From positions 1-64,000 of the forward strand of contig QHVI01000019.1 of NCBI GenBank assembly GCA_003223515.1: a DNA stretch of 64,000 bases, read 5' to 3'. Numbering within the stretch: the stretch's first letter is position 1; each line of letters opens with the position of its first letter. Origin of the DNA: Candidatus Angelobacter sp. Gp1-AA117 (GTDB taxonomy: Bacteria; Acidobacteriota; Terriglobia; Terriglobales; Acidobacteriaceae). Positions 25,108 through 32,609 of this stretch are shown in pieces. The translations under genes were made by a program, and so were the position numbers. Below the pieces are notes generated by a model. The model made no database searches. It saw nothing but the letters and a program-made list of their open reading frames with translations, and was not told where the DNA came from.

Positions 25108-25486
25108 ATGCCAGACCTGCATCAGAATACAATCGATCTAATTACAAACGCACATAGTTGCTTGCCACGTGACGAATATGACTTCATCGGCAGGTACTTA
25201 CAGACTGTGGATAGTTATCTTGCCCGGTACCAGCAGGAAAAAGAGCCCGGTTCAAACAGCACCCCTGGCGCGAAGGAGAGAATCTCATATGAAGGCGCCC
25301 GGCGCTGTGATTCCAGCGATGAGGCAGGCTTGCAAATCCCACATTTGCGCCGGCTCATTTCTACCCTTCTTCTCTTATTAAAGCGTCTTCTTCGATGTGC
25401 GCCATCTTTATCCGGGCAAGATGCGCCTGATCGAATTGTACGAGTCCTGGATGGATCTCGCCGATGATGCACTGGTTTTCAAATAG
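25108..25486 (+). pseudogene. Hypothetical gene, apparently frameshifted near its 3' end
   Basis: The first frame (MPDLHQNTIDLITNAHSCLPRDEYDFIGRYLQ) is protein-like for about 90 codons. Around 25380 the good coding signal moves to another frame, SVFFDVRHLYPGKMRLIELY, ending DDALVFK at TAG 25484. The ORF-track tail (CAPSLSGQDAPDRIVRVLDGSRR) looks like out-of-frame read-through. This suggests a one-base change in or before TTATTAAAGCG. No family was recognised. It lies between a secreted protein and a REC-PilZ gene. Confidence 0.45.
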
Positions 25487-25534
25487 ACCTAAAGATCGCT
25501 ATATGCCCTGCCGAATATCAATAATGAGCATCCT

Positions 25535-26305
25535 ATGAATAAAATAGAACAATCCGTTACTTCTATACTCCTGCTATGTGCGGATGTGAAGTTGCGATCG
25601 TTCATAGGCCGCGTATTCACCAGCTTCGAAACCAAAGCTGAAATGTGCCTGAATGTTTCTGACGCTTTAAATGCCCTCAAACAACGGCAGTTTGATGTGC
25701 TGGTGCTTGATTTCGATGTGTCACAGGCGCCAGAGGTATTCAAGGAACGCGCCCGAGTTCCATGGCGTTATCCCGGCGTAGTGCTGGCGCTGGTTCGCAC
25801 AGAGCAGATAGCGCAAACAGCAGGACACCGGATTCACCTGGTCTTGCAAAAGCCTTTTGCCGAGGGATGCCTGAAGCGAACTCTCAAAATCGCTCACAGC
25901 TTCGTCGTCAAAGATAAGCGGGCTGCTTTCCGGCATCCAGTTCAAATCCCAGCATCAGCCAGTATGTTTGAACAGGGTAAATACCTGAAGCTGCAGGATG
26001 CCGTAATACAGGACATCAGTTACACAGGGTTGTGTTTGAACAGTGATCCAATCCCACCCCGGAACTCTATGGTGTCCGTCGCTTTTAATCTCCCCGATAC
26101 CAGGGAGCACGTTGACATCTCCGGAAAGATAATGTGGACGGATCCAAACGGACGATCAGGGGTACGCTTCGAGCAGGTCACTGCGGTTCAATTCCAGAAA
26201 CTCCGGAACTGGCTTGAAACCAAGTGTCCCTGGGATATCGAACTGCCCCTGGCAGCGGCCTCACTCAACGACCAGTTGCGTAGTCCAGTGAGCAGTATTC
26301 AATAA
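25535..26305 (+). CDS. Receiver-like plus PilZ-domain protein
   Basis: The product has 256 residues. Residues 8-120 fold like a receiver (SILLLCADVKLRSFIGRVF, DVLVLDFD, LVLQKPF). They lack the early acidic pair, so it may be a pseudo-receiver. Residues 125-235 form a PilZ domain with KRAAFRHPV (RxxxR type), DISYTGLCLN (DxSxxG) and GVRFEQV, so c-di-GMP binding is plausible. It is the second PilZ protein within 4 kb and probably couples messenger level to a partner. The downstream terminator at 26428 closes the unit. Confidence 0.88.
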   Translation: MNKIEQSVTSILLLCADVKLRSFIGRVFTSFETKAEMCLNVSDALNALKQRQFDVLVLDFDVSQAPEVFKERARVPWRYPGVVLALVRTEQIAQTAGHRIHLVLQKPFAEGCLKRTLKIAHSFVVKDKRAAFRHPVQIPASASMFEQGKYLKLQDAVIQDISYTGLCLNSDPIPPRNSMVSVAFNLPDTREHVDISGKIMWTDPNGRSGVRFEQVTAVQFQKLRNWLETKCPWDIELPLAAASLNDQLRSPVSSIQ

Positions 26306-26427
26306 TCCATTGTCAGCAGACTATAGGTAATACTACTCTACTTCGCAGTTGCGATGGCTCCATTGCATTGCTCAGAGTATTTCTACCCCGGCAGGATCCA
26401 ATCATATATCTTGAAGTAAAGGTCATG

Positions 26428-26454
26428 GCCCTGCTGCAAACAGCAGGGCTTTTT
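26428..26454 (+). terminator. Intrinsic terminator
   Basis: GCCCTGCTG-caaa-CAGCAGGGC is a perfect 9-bp stem followed by TTTTT. It lies 120 bp downstream of the REC-PilZ gene. The stem makes a clean Rho-independent terminator. Confidence 0.9.
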
Positions 26455-26960
26455 GCGTGTTCTGCTAATGATCTGATCCTGCCCGTTGTTCCGCTGCACT
26501 CACCATGGTTGTCTTTACCCTTTTGACTGTGTTTCGAACTCTTGAATGATGAATTGCGGGAACTGTTTGCATAGCAATGAGTTATACTAAGCGCTATTAG
26601 CATAAAACCTGGTAGTGGATCAGTTTGGGCGATGGGTCCTTCCGACTAGGCAAGCCGACCTCAGGACAGGCTTAAAGGCCCGCGATTCGCAAGCGAATCG
26701 CTAGTGCTCTGCCGCATGGAAATAGGAATCGAGGCATTCCGATGGAATGAGGGTGCATTACAGCTATGGCGCTGGCTTCGCCAGCTCTGTTCCTTGTCTA
26801 TTTCTATACCCACAGCTTGCGCTGTGGGCTAGAAGAATGCCGCCAGCTTCGCTGGCTATCCAACAATCACACGGTCAGAGGACTAGACACTGATATCCAA
26901 TGGGTACTTTCTTTGAAAGTACCCACTAAACAAACTTGTGCAATCGTGGGAGAAGGGTTA
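26455..26960. repeat. Cluster of short palindromes upstream of the sigma-54 activator
   Basis: There is no gene; the ORF-track N-terminal extension (26766-26960) translates palindromes. Four hairpins follow each other: GCGATTCGC-aa-GCGAATCGC (26682-26701), GCTGGC-ttc-GCCAGC (26771-26785), CCCACAGC-ttgc-GCTGTGGG (26809-26828) and GCCAGC-ttc-GCTGGC (26842-26856). The first also occurs at 55032-55049. They may be mobile palindromic repeats or a structured 5' leader of the activator mRNA. Confidence 0.75.
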
Positions 26961-28328
26961 TTGAAACAAGCCAGGCTACTGGTCATCGATGATGATGCCG
27001 CCATTCTTGCAGGCATAACCGAATACATGCGGGGTGAGGGCCATTTGGTGGTTCAAGCCTCGAACCTGGAGTCTGCATACAAGGCACTGGAAAACGCGAT
27101 GCCTGATTTGATCTTCGTGGATTACCAACTCCCCGATGGTGATGCCCTGACGTTTCTGGCCACGCTCAAGCACATGCATGCGTCTGTTCCATGCATTGTC
27201 CTCACCGGTCACGGCACTATCGATCTGGCGGTACGGGCCATAAAAGAAGGCGCAGAGCAATTCATTACCAAGCCGGTGCAGTTCGCGGTGCTCGGTTCCT
27301 ACGTACGCGCCGGCCTGGAAAACCAGAAGAACAAGCGCAAACAACTGGCGCGCAGCTTGCATACCGCGCGCTATGACAAGAACCCGTTTCAGGGAACCAG
27401 CGCAGCTATCCGGCAGTTGGAGCAGGAAATTCATCGCTTTCTCGAAACAGAGCGTCCTCTTCTGATTCAAGGCGAGACCGGCACCGGAAAAGGCGTGCTG
27501 GCGGAATGGGTTCACAAGAAAGGCCCACGCGCAGAAGAGGCCTTCGTAGATGTAAACTGTGCGGGTCTTTCCAAGGAGTTGTTGGAATCGGAGCTGTTTG
27601 GACACGAGAAAGGCGCATTCACCGGCGCGTCTGTCAGTAAGCAGGGACTGGTGGAGGCGGCGCATCGAGGCATTTTGTTCCTGGATGAAATCGGCGAAAT
27701 GGACCTTCTGGTCCAGCCCAAACTGCTCAAGGTGCTGGAAAACAACCGGTTTCGCAGGCTAGGCGAGGTGCGAGAGCGCAGCGCGGATATCCAGGTGATT
27801 GCTGCAACCAACCGCAACCTGATGCAGGCAGTACGCGAGATGAAATTTCGCGAAGACCTTTACTTCCGCATCAGCACCTTCCATATCCGCATCCCGCCCT
27901 TGCGCGAACGCACTGAAGACATACTGACTCTTGCCAATACGATCCTGCGCAATCTGGCTAGCGATCTTGCCCAGGATCAGAAGGAATTGACTGCGGGCGC
28001 GCAAACCGCTTTGAAGGCTTATTCCTGGCCGGGAAACATCCGTGAATTGCGCAACGTGCTGGAGCGTGTGGCGCTCACTGGTGATACTCACCTCATCCAG
28101 ACCGATGACCTTGCCTTGCCACAGCGATCAAGTGTAGCCTCCAACCCGGCCTTTCAGCCGGGACTGACGCTGGAAGACATGGAACGCCAATACATCCGCA
28201 GCGTATTAAGAGAAGAACACGGAAAAGTCACTCAGGCGGCTGCCAGGCTGGGAATTCCCCGCAGCACGCTCTACCAGAAGATTAAGACTTATGGAATCCC
28301 GATCGATGTTGAATCTAGTGAAGTATAG
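26961..28328 (+). CDS. NtrC-family sigma-54-dependent response regulator
   Basis: A TTG at 26961 behind GGGAGAAGGG gives MKQARLLVIDDDAAI, about 455 residues. The receiver (1-120) has the DDD pocket, phospho-Asp in IFVDYQLPDG, and Lys in ITKPVQ. The AAA+ domain (about 145-380) has Walker A GETGTGKG, the sigma-54 contact loop GAFTGA, Walker B ILFLDEIGE and the R-finger region. A Fis-type HTH at the end (VTQAAARLGIPRSTLYQKIKTYG) binds enhancers. It hydrolyses ATP to open sigma-54 promoters. A well-formed -24/-12 site lies 1 kb downstream before the FliA-like sigma gene. No sigma-54-linked kinase is adjacent. Confidence 0.96.
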   Translation: MKQARLLVIDDDAAILAGITEYMRGEGHLVVQASNLESAYKALENAMPDLIFVDYQLPDGDALTFLATLKHMHASVPCIVLTGHGTIDLAVRAIKEGAEQFITKPVQFAVLGSYVRAGLENQKNKRKQLARSLHTARYDKNPFQGTSAAIRQLEQEIHRFLETERPLLIQGETGTGKGVLAEWVHKKGPRAEEAFVDVNCAGLSKELLESELFGHEKGAFTGASVSKQGLVEAAHRGILFLDEIGEMDLLVQPKLLKVLENNRFRRLGEVRERSADIQVIAATNRNLMQAVREMKFREDLYFRISTFHIRIPPLRERTEDILTLANTILRNLASDLAQDQKELTAGAQTALKAYSWPGNIRELRNVLERVALTGDTHLIQTDDLALPQRSSVASNPAFQPGLTLEDMERQYIRSVLREEHGKVTQAAARLGIPRSTLYQKIKTYGIPIDVESSEV

Positions 28329-28350
28329 GGAAGTATAGGGAAGTATAGGG
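28321..28350. repeat. Three tandem copies of GAAGTATAGG across the activator stop codon
   Basis: The 10-bp unit is repeated exactly three times. The first copy contains the TAG stop of the upstream gene. A change in copy number would not alter the protein. Confidence 0.9.
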
Positions 28351-28449
28351 AAGGCATACCAACAAGCGCAGTCTTTGCGGGATAAGCCATCTATTCCGCG
28401 CAGATCAGGCAGGCAGGAATCTTTCAGTTCACCCGCACAGCCCGATGGC

Positions 28450-29079
28450 TCACATGGTTATCGTCTTTCTTCCGGCATCCTCAACTCCGTTGTTGAACTC
28501 CGGTTTCCAGTCGCTGGGGACATTGGTTTCGGTGGGAGCACCTGTCTTCAGGATCAGTAATGTCAGTTCGACTCGGCTCCATACGCCCATCTTCTTGAAT
28601 ATCCGCGAGAGTTCATTGCGCACACTTTGCTCCCTGATCCCGAGCCTGCGCGCGATCTCTCGATTGGGATATGCCTGGGCGACCAGCATAGCAATGCGTT
28701 TCTGGGCAGGACTCAGGCTAAACAAATCCAGGGACACGCCAGGCTTGGTTGCCCCTCCTGGATCATCGGGCCCATCCAGCGCCTCAACCACAGTCTTATG
28801 ATGAGTATGGGTATGGGCATGCATTTCGCGTGCCGGCTGCATCATGATAACTAATGTATTGGGGCAGAACTTCTGGACGAAACGCAAAAGCTTGAGCCGC
28901 TCCGGGTCATGTTCTGCGTTTAGATCAATCAATACTCCACCGACGTTTCCTCGTTGAAGAAACTGCTTGGCCGCCTGAATGTCTGCAGTAATCGTAACTA
29001 CCCAGCCAGCCGTCCTCAGGGATTGCAGCAAGTCCGGAGAAAACTCGTTATCTACAGCGACGACAAGCAAACGGTCCAT
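28450..29079 (-). CDS. LuxR-type regulator with an atypical receiver
   Basis: The product has 209 residues. The N-terminal ~100 residues fold like a receiver (LLVVAVDNEFSPDLLQ, GVLIDLNAEHDPE) but lack the usual acidic pair and end in a histidine-rich loop (HAHTHTHH). The LuxR helix-turn-helix is at about 118-175: FSLSPAQKRIAMLVAQ, NREIARRLGIREQSVRNELSRIFKKMGV. An AGGGAG site precedes the ATG. Phosphorylation is doubtful, so it may be a pseudo-receiver regulated by protein or metal contact. It is divergent from the sigma gene and shares the 29080-29395 control region. Confidence 0.88.
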   Translation of the reverse strand: MDRLLVVAVDNEFSPDLLQSLRTAGWVVTITADIQAAKQFLQRGNVGGVLIDLNAEHDPERLKLLRFVQKFCPNTLVIMMQPAREMHAHTHTHHKTVVEALDGPDDPGGATKPGVSLDLFSLSPAQKRIAMLVAQAYPNREIARRLGIREQSVRNELSRIFKKMGVWSRVELTLLILKTGAPTETNVPSDWKPEFNNGVEDAGRKTITM

Positions 29080-29172
29080 TTGAAAACTCCCTTACTGGTC
29101 TGCTCTATCCAATCGGCGCATTTCAGAAAAGCTTGAGCGTTCAATTCCCAAGTACCAGCGTCAATTCCATAC

Positions 29173-29192
29173 GAATGGTGTCAGCACCATTC
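29173..29192. promoter_or_regulatory. Palindrome in the LuxR/sigma intergenic region
   Basis: GAATGGTG-tcag-CACCATTC is an 8-bp perfect inverted repeat with a 4-bp centre, about 95 bp upstream of the LuxR-type gene. It is a candidate operator. Confidence 0.4.
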
Positions 29193-29341
29193 TCGCGATA
29201 AAAGTACTTCCTGCCGTATAGGCCTCACCCAATCGCGTTCTTGTCTAGTCCCATTGTCTGAATTCTGGAATCTGAACAGCCTGATAAAGCTGCTTAGTAC
29301 TCTCGTCCTTGTTTTTTGAAGGGGTTAGCAGTACTTGCGTT

Positions 29342-29357
29342 TTGGCCCGACGCTTGC
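29342..29357 (+). promoter_or_regulatory. Sigma-54 (-24/-12) promoter of the FliA-type sigma gene
   Basis: TTGGCCCGACGCTTGC matches the consensus TTGGCACGrNNNTTGC at all positions but one. GG at 29344-29345 and GC at 29356-29357 are exactly 10 bp apart. It ends 38 bp before the ATG. Several AGTACT palindromes lie around it (29295, 29331, 29371), which could be activator sites. The NtrC-type activator gene is close by. Confidence 0.72.
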
Positions 29358-29395
29358 CTTAGTACCTACCAGTACTTCACTGAGGAGAAGAGAAC

Positions 29396-30145
29396 ATGTC
29401 GACGAATGTATTCAGCACAGTTGGGCCGGAAATAGTAGTCCAGAACTACTTCAGCCTGGTGCGGACGATTGCCAGACGAATCAAGAGACGTTTGCCTGCA
29501 CACGTGGATGTCGAGGACCTGGTTCAGACGGGTGTGATCGGGTTGATGGAAGCTTCGGGACGCTATGATGCTTCGCGCGCGGTAGATTTTTCGAGTTTCG
29601 CCAACTCGCGTATTACCGGCGCCATTCTGGATGAATTGCGCAAGTGGGACACCTGTTCACGCCATGATCGCCACAAGGCGCGTGAGGCCGAAGAAGCAAA
29701 GCTGCGCTTGCGAGCCACCGCCGGGGACGAGCCTTCGCGTGAGGAGATTGCCAAAGCCGTAGGCCTGGCTCTCGCTGAATATGAGCAGATTCTGCAGCGA
29801 TTGGAGTCGGGCAGGCAGAGCAATCCTCCTTGTGCTAATGGTGAGGAAAATATCGTAGATGAAGTCAATGAGCTTCCCTGCCCTGACGAAAGCCCGTTTG
29901 AGACGTGCAGCAGGCGCGAGGACATTACTATGCTGGAAACGTATATCAGGCAGCTCAAGCCCAGGCAGCAGAAAGTTTTGCGCCTGTATTACTTCAAAGA
30001 CCTGAGCTTGAAGGAAATTGGCCAGCAGCTCGGCGTTGGTGAAGCGCGAATTTGCCAGATACACAAGCAGGGACTCATGGACCTTCGGCGATTCATGAAC
30101 CGCAAACCGGTTTCCGCCCCTGCCATAAGCAACATGATCCAGTAG
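29396..30145 (+). CDS. RNA polymerase sigma factor, FliA/WhiG (sigma-28) family
   Basis: The product has 249 residues, with GAGGAGA before the ATG. Region 2 (NYFSLVRTIARRIKRRLP, VEDLVQTGVIGLMEAS, SFANSRITGAILDELRKWD) contains the FliA-type GAxLDELR motif. Region 3 has DEPSREEIAKAVGL. Region 4 has KPRQQKVLRLYYFKDLSLKEIGQQLGVGEARICQIHKQGL, a canonical -35-binding helix-turn-helix. The spacer after region 3 is atypical. FliA-type factors drive motility or envelope and development genes; no flagellar gene is in the window, so a non-motility regulon is possible. A sigma-54 promoter precedes it. Confidence 0.93.
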   Translation: MSTNVFSTVGPEIVVQNYFSLVRTIARRIKRRLPAHVDVEDLVQTGVIGLMEASGRYDASRAVDFSSFANSRITGAILDELRKWDTCSRHDRHKAREAEEAKLRLRATAGDEPSREEIAKAVGLALAEYEQILQRLESGRQSNPPCANGEENIVDEVNELPCPDESPFETCSRREDITMLETYIRQLKPRQQKVLRLYYFKDLSLKEIGQQLGVGEARICQIHKQGLMDLRRFMNRKPVSAPAISNMIQ

Positions 30146-30221
30146 CATTGCACGGAGCCACAGCCAAGAACTTTAACCGCAGCGTGGCGAGCCACAATCA
30201 AAACCTTTTACCGCAGAGGAC

Positions 30222-30395
30222 GCAGAGGTAATAAGAATCAAAACCTTAACCACGCAGACACGGAGAACACTGAGACACGGAGAAAAGCGACAAGAATTTT
30301 GTGGAGGTGATCCGATATTTACCTCCCGCCGAAGACAAAGTCTCATCCGTAAATACCTGAGGAAAAGGGAGGTCACGGAGAAGCGCCAAATTCTT
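30222..30395. repeat. ACCACGGAG-type intergenic repeat, copy A
   Basis: About 170 bp are highly similar to 59336-59510 (AATAAGAATCAAAACCTTAACCACG core, GGAGGTGATCCGATATTTACC, AGGAAAAGGGAGGTCACGG end). It contains inverted GGAGGT...ACCTCC. The minus-strand frame 30173-30376 (MTSLFLRYLRMRL) translates the repeat and is not called as a gene. Confidence 0.88.
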
Positions 30396-30398
30396 GAA

Positions 30399-31037
30399 TC
30401 AAGCTTCCACTAATTTATTGCGGATGGCATGCCGTACAAGGTCACTGAATGAATTCAAATGAAGTTTTTGCATGATACGAGCACGGTGGTTTTCCACGGT
30501 GCGCACGCTCAGGTTGAGATGCACAGACACTTCCTTATTGCTTTTGCCTTCAGCCAGCAATTGAACAATCTGTGTTTCCCGCATTGTCAAATGGCCTTTT
30601 CTCCTGCGGCGGTCGTCGTGCTGTTGGGCGAGCAACGAGTGCGGAACGGCCGGCGAAAAGAATTTTTCGCCGCTCAGGACTTTCCTTATGGCGGTGATCA
30701 CCACGTCTTCCGCCTCTGACTTCAGCACATACCCGTGAGCTCCCGTGTTTGCGACTATGTCAATAAATTCTTCAGTGCAGTGCATGGTCAGCACGATCAC
30801 CCGTGAATTCGGGGAAGCTGCCAGTAGTAATGGCGCCGTATCCAGGCCATTCAACCCAGGCATGCTGATGTCCAGGACCACCACGTCAGGATGCAGTTCA
30901 CCGGCCTTCTGTACGGCTTCTCTGCCGTTTGCGGCTTCTCCCACAATTTTCCAGCCGGGCTGCTCCTGAAGCAGGCTACGCAAGCCGTGCCGGACCACGG
31001 CATGGTCATCCACAATCAGAATTGATATTTGTTCCAT
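30399..31037 (-). CDS. NarL/FixJ-family response regulator
   Basis: The product has 212 residues. The receiver has VDDHAVVRHGL, phospho-Asp in VVLDISMPGLNGL, the switch Thr in VIVLTMH and Lys in YVLKSEAED. The LuxR-type HTH is at about 148-205 (LTMRETQIVQLLAEGKSNKEVSVHLNLSVRTVENHRARIM). It is a transcription factor that dimerises on phosphorylation. It lies 12 bp downstream of the NarX-like kinase on the same strand, so the two are a cognate pair. The target genes are not evident. Confidence 0.97.
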   Translation of the reverse strand: MEQISILIVDDHAVVRHGLRSLLQEQPGWKIVGEAANGREAVQKAGELHPDVVVLDISMPGLNGLDTAPLLLAASPNSRVIVLTMHCTEEFIDIVANTGAHGYVLKSEAEDVVITAIRKVLSGEKFFSPAVPHSLLAQQHDDRRRRKGHLTMRETQIVQLLAEGKSNKEVSVHLNLSVRTVENHRARIMQKLHLNSFSDLVRHAIRNKLVEA

Positions 31038-31049
31038 GACTCTGAGGCC

Positions 31050-32168
31050 TCATGCATCCTTGTCTTTCAGAGACCGCGGCAATATTGCCTTCACAGTTGT
31101 GCCGCGCCGCCCAAACTTGACCCGCAGTTCACCTCCCAACTGTTGCAGCCTTTCCCGCATTCCAGGAATTCCTACGCCCAGAGAACCTAATGTTAGCGCT
31201 TTCTTTGCACGTTTGCGCACCTTGCCGCTATTTCCATAGTCTCGCACCGTCAGCACCGTGAAGTTAGGATAAGAACGGATGGTAATGTCCGCTCTTGCAG
31301 ATCCCGAATGCTGCAAGACATTGTTGAGGCTTTCCTGGACAACACGAAACAGGGCTGTCTCGGCCTCGGGAGCAAGACGTTCAGTTTTTCTGGAATGCAG
31401 CCGGACGGTAATTCCGCTGCGCTCACTGAACCCGCGTACATACCATTTCAGGGTTTCCACCAGGCCATGATCGTCGAGCATGGGTGGATGGAGAAGGTAG
31501 GAGATGGTCCGCACTTCATTTGCCGCCTGCCTGGCTAGCGCCAGGGCGGAAGCAATCTTCTTCTGCGAGGCTTTATCCAGGGCAGAAGAAGATTGCTTTA
31601 GAGCTCCGAGCAGCAGGATCAGCCCGGCAAGGTGTTGTCCGGTAGCGTCATGCAGGTCGCGGGCAATGCGGCGGCGCTCCCGGTCCTGCGATTGCAGGAG
31701 CTTATTGGAAAGTTCGTGGATGGCCTGTTCACTGCTTTTTCGTTCGGTGATGTCCTCAACAAGCGCAATAAAGTTCGCGGGTTTGCCGCCCGGTTTGGCA
31801 AAGGCTGACGTGCTGTTCCTCACCCATACAACATCGCCTGATTTTGTTATATATCTTTTCTCCAGGACAAAGCTGGAGACTTCGCCGTTACGCATTCCGA
31901 CAACCAGCCTGCGGTTTTTTTGAAGGTCCTTGGGATGAGTGATTTTCATCCACGTCAGGGCCTTCAACTGTTTCTCCGGATAGCCTGTAATCCGGCAGAA
32001 CGCCGGATTGACAACCACGAACTTGCCCTGCCGGTCTGTGATCGCAACTCCAATGGTTGCGCTAAACAGGGCACTTCTGAACAGGCCTTCTTCTCGCGTT
32101 AATGCTACCGGCCCGTCATTACGGCTCTTCTTTCTTACTACACGACTAGAACCAGATTGTGATCCCAC
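31050..32168 (-). CDS. PAS-domain sensor histidine kinase of the HisKA_3 (NarX/DegS) type
   Basis: The product has 372 residues and is cytoplasmic, with no membrane segment. A PAS domain at about 27-145 (LFRSALFSATIGVAITDRQGKFVVVNPAFCRITGY) ends in the PAC motif ALVEDITERKSSEQ. The H-box is RRRIARDLHDATGQHLAGL, and the ATP-binding domain has ETALFRVVQESLNNVLQHS, VRDYG and LGVGIPGMRERLQQLGG. It starts with GTG at 32168 behind GGAGCAGG. It phosphorylates the adjacent NarL-like regulator. The input is likely a soluble ligand or redox change sensed by PAS. Confidence 0.95.
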   Translation of the reverse strand: MGSQSGSSRVVRKKSRNDGPVALTREEGLFRSALFSATIGVAITDRQGKFVVVNPAFCRITGYPEKQLKALTWMKITHPKDLQKNRRLVVGMRNGEVSSFVLEKRYITKSGDVVWVRNSTSAFAKPGGKPANFIALVEDITERKSSEQAIHELSNKLLQSQDRERRRIARDLHDATGQHLAGLILLLGALKQSSSALDKASQKKIASALALARQAANEVRTISYLLHPPMLDDHGLVETLKWYVRGFSERSGITVRLHSRKTERLAPEAETALFRVVQESLNNVLQHSGSARADITIRSYPNFTVLTVRDYGNSGKVRKRAKKALTLGSLGVGIPGMRERLQQLGGELRVKFGRRGTTVKAILPRSLKDKDA

Positions 32169-32609
32169 TTGCCTGCTCCTTCATCCTCCTGGGAGATGCG
32201 GGCCGGCCAATGCCCTTGGTTGTGCAAGTTCCATGAAGCTCTCCTGGGGCGGCCGGTCTGTATGCTGGCGGAGCGCCAGGGGCAGCGCGCAGACGGGCAC
32301 AAGAGTTTCATTTCTCTTTAATACTTAACACATAGCATCATGGTGTTGGACTGTGCAAGAGGCACCCATTGAATAAATCACAGCAACAGATCCACGAGTG
32401 CATAAGACTTAATAAGAGCTAATTATGAGGAGAAGTTTGAGTAATAATACTTATCTATTCCATTGTCAGATAAAAACTTTGTAACATCCTGGACAATCTG
32501 CACTAAAGTACTTATTAACTACTCGCAATTCCTATTGATTTGAAGTGTGCAGCGTCATACTACTATTCATTCAGACGCTCTCCTGTTGATTTTCTATGAG
32601 GTCGAAGGT
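32169..32609. other. Divergent intergenic region between two kinase genes
   Basis: There is no gene. The right half (32400-32530) is AT-rich with AGTACTT/AATACTT elements (AATACTTATC, AGTACTTATT), similar to the AGTACT motifs near the sigma-54 promoter at 29342. It is likely the promoter region of the three-kinase run. Confidence 0.45.

Noticed and set aside
26766-26960. N-terminal extension of the NtrC-type activator in the ORF track
   Set aside because: It translates the palindrome cluster. The TTG at 26961 has a ribosome-binding site and begins precisely at the receiver domain.
28321-28350. CRISPR-like array
   Set aside because: Three 10-bp head-to-tail units without spacers; a simple tandem repeat. 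No CRISPR array or cas gene was seen anywhere in the window.
30173-30376. Small minus-strand ORF MTSLFLRYLRMRL... (also 59273-59491)
   Set aside because: It lies entirely in a dispersed intergenic repeat; frame openness in two copies is insufficient evidence for a gene.
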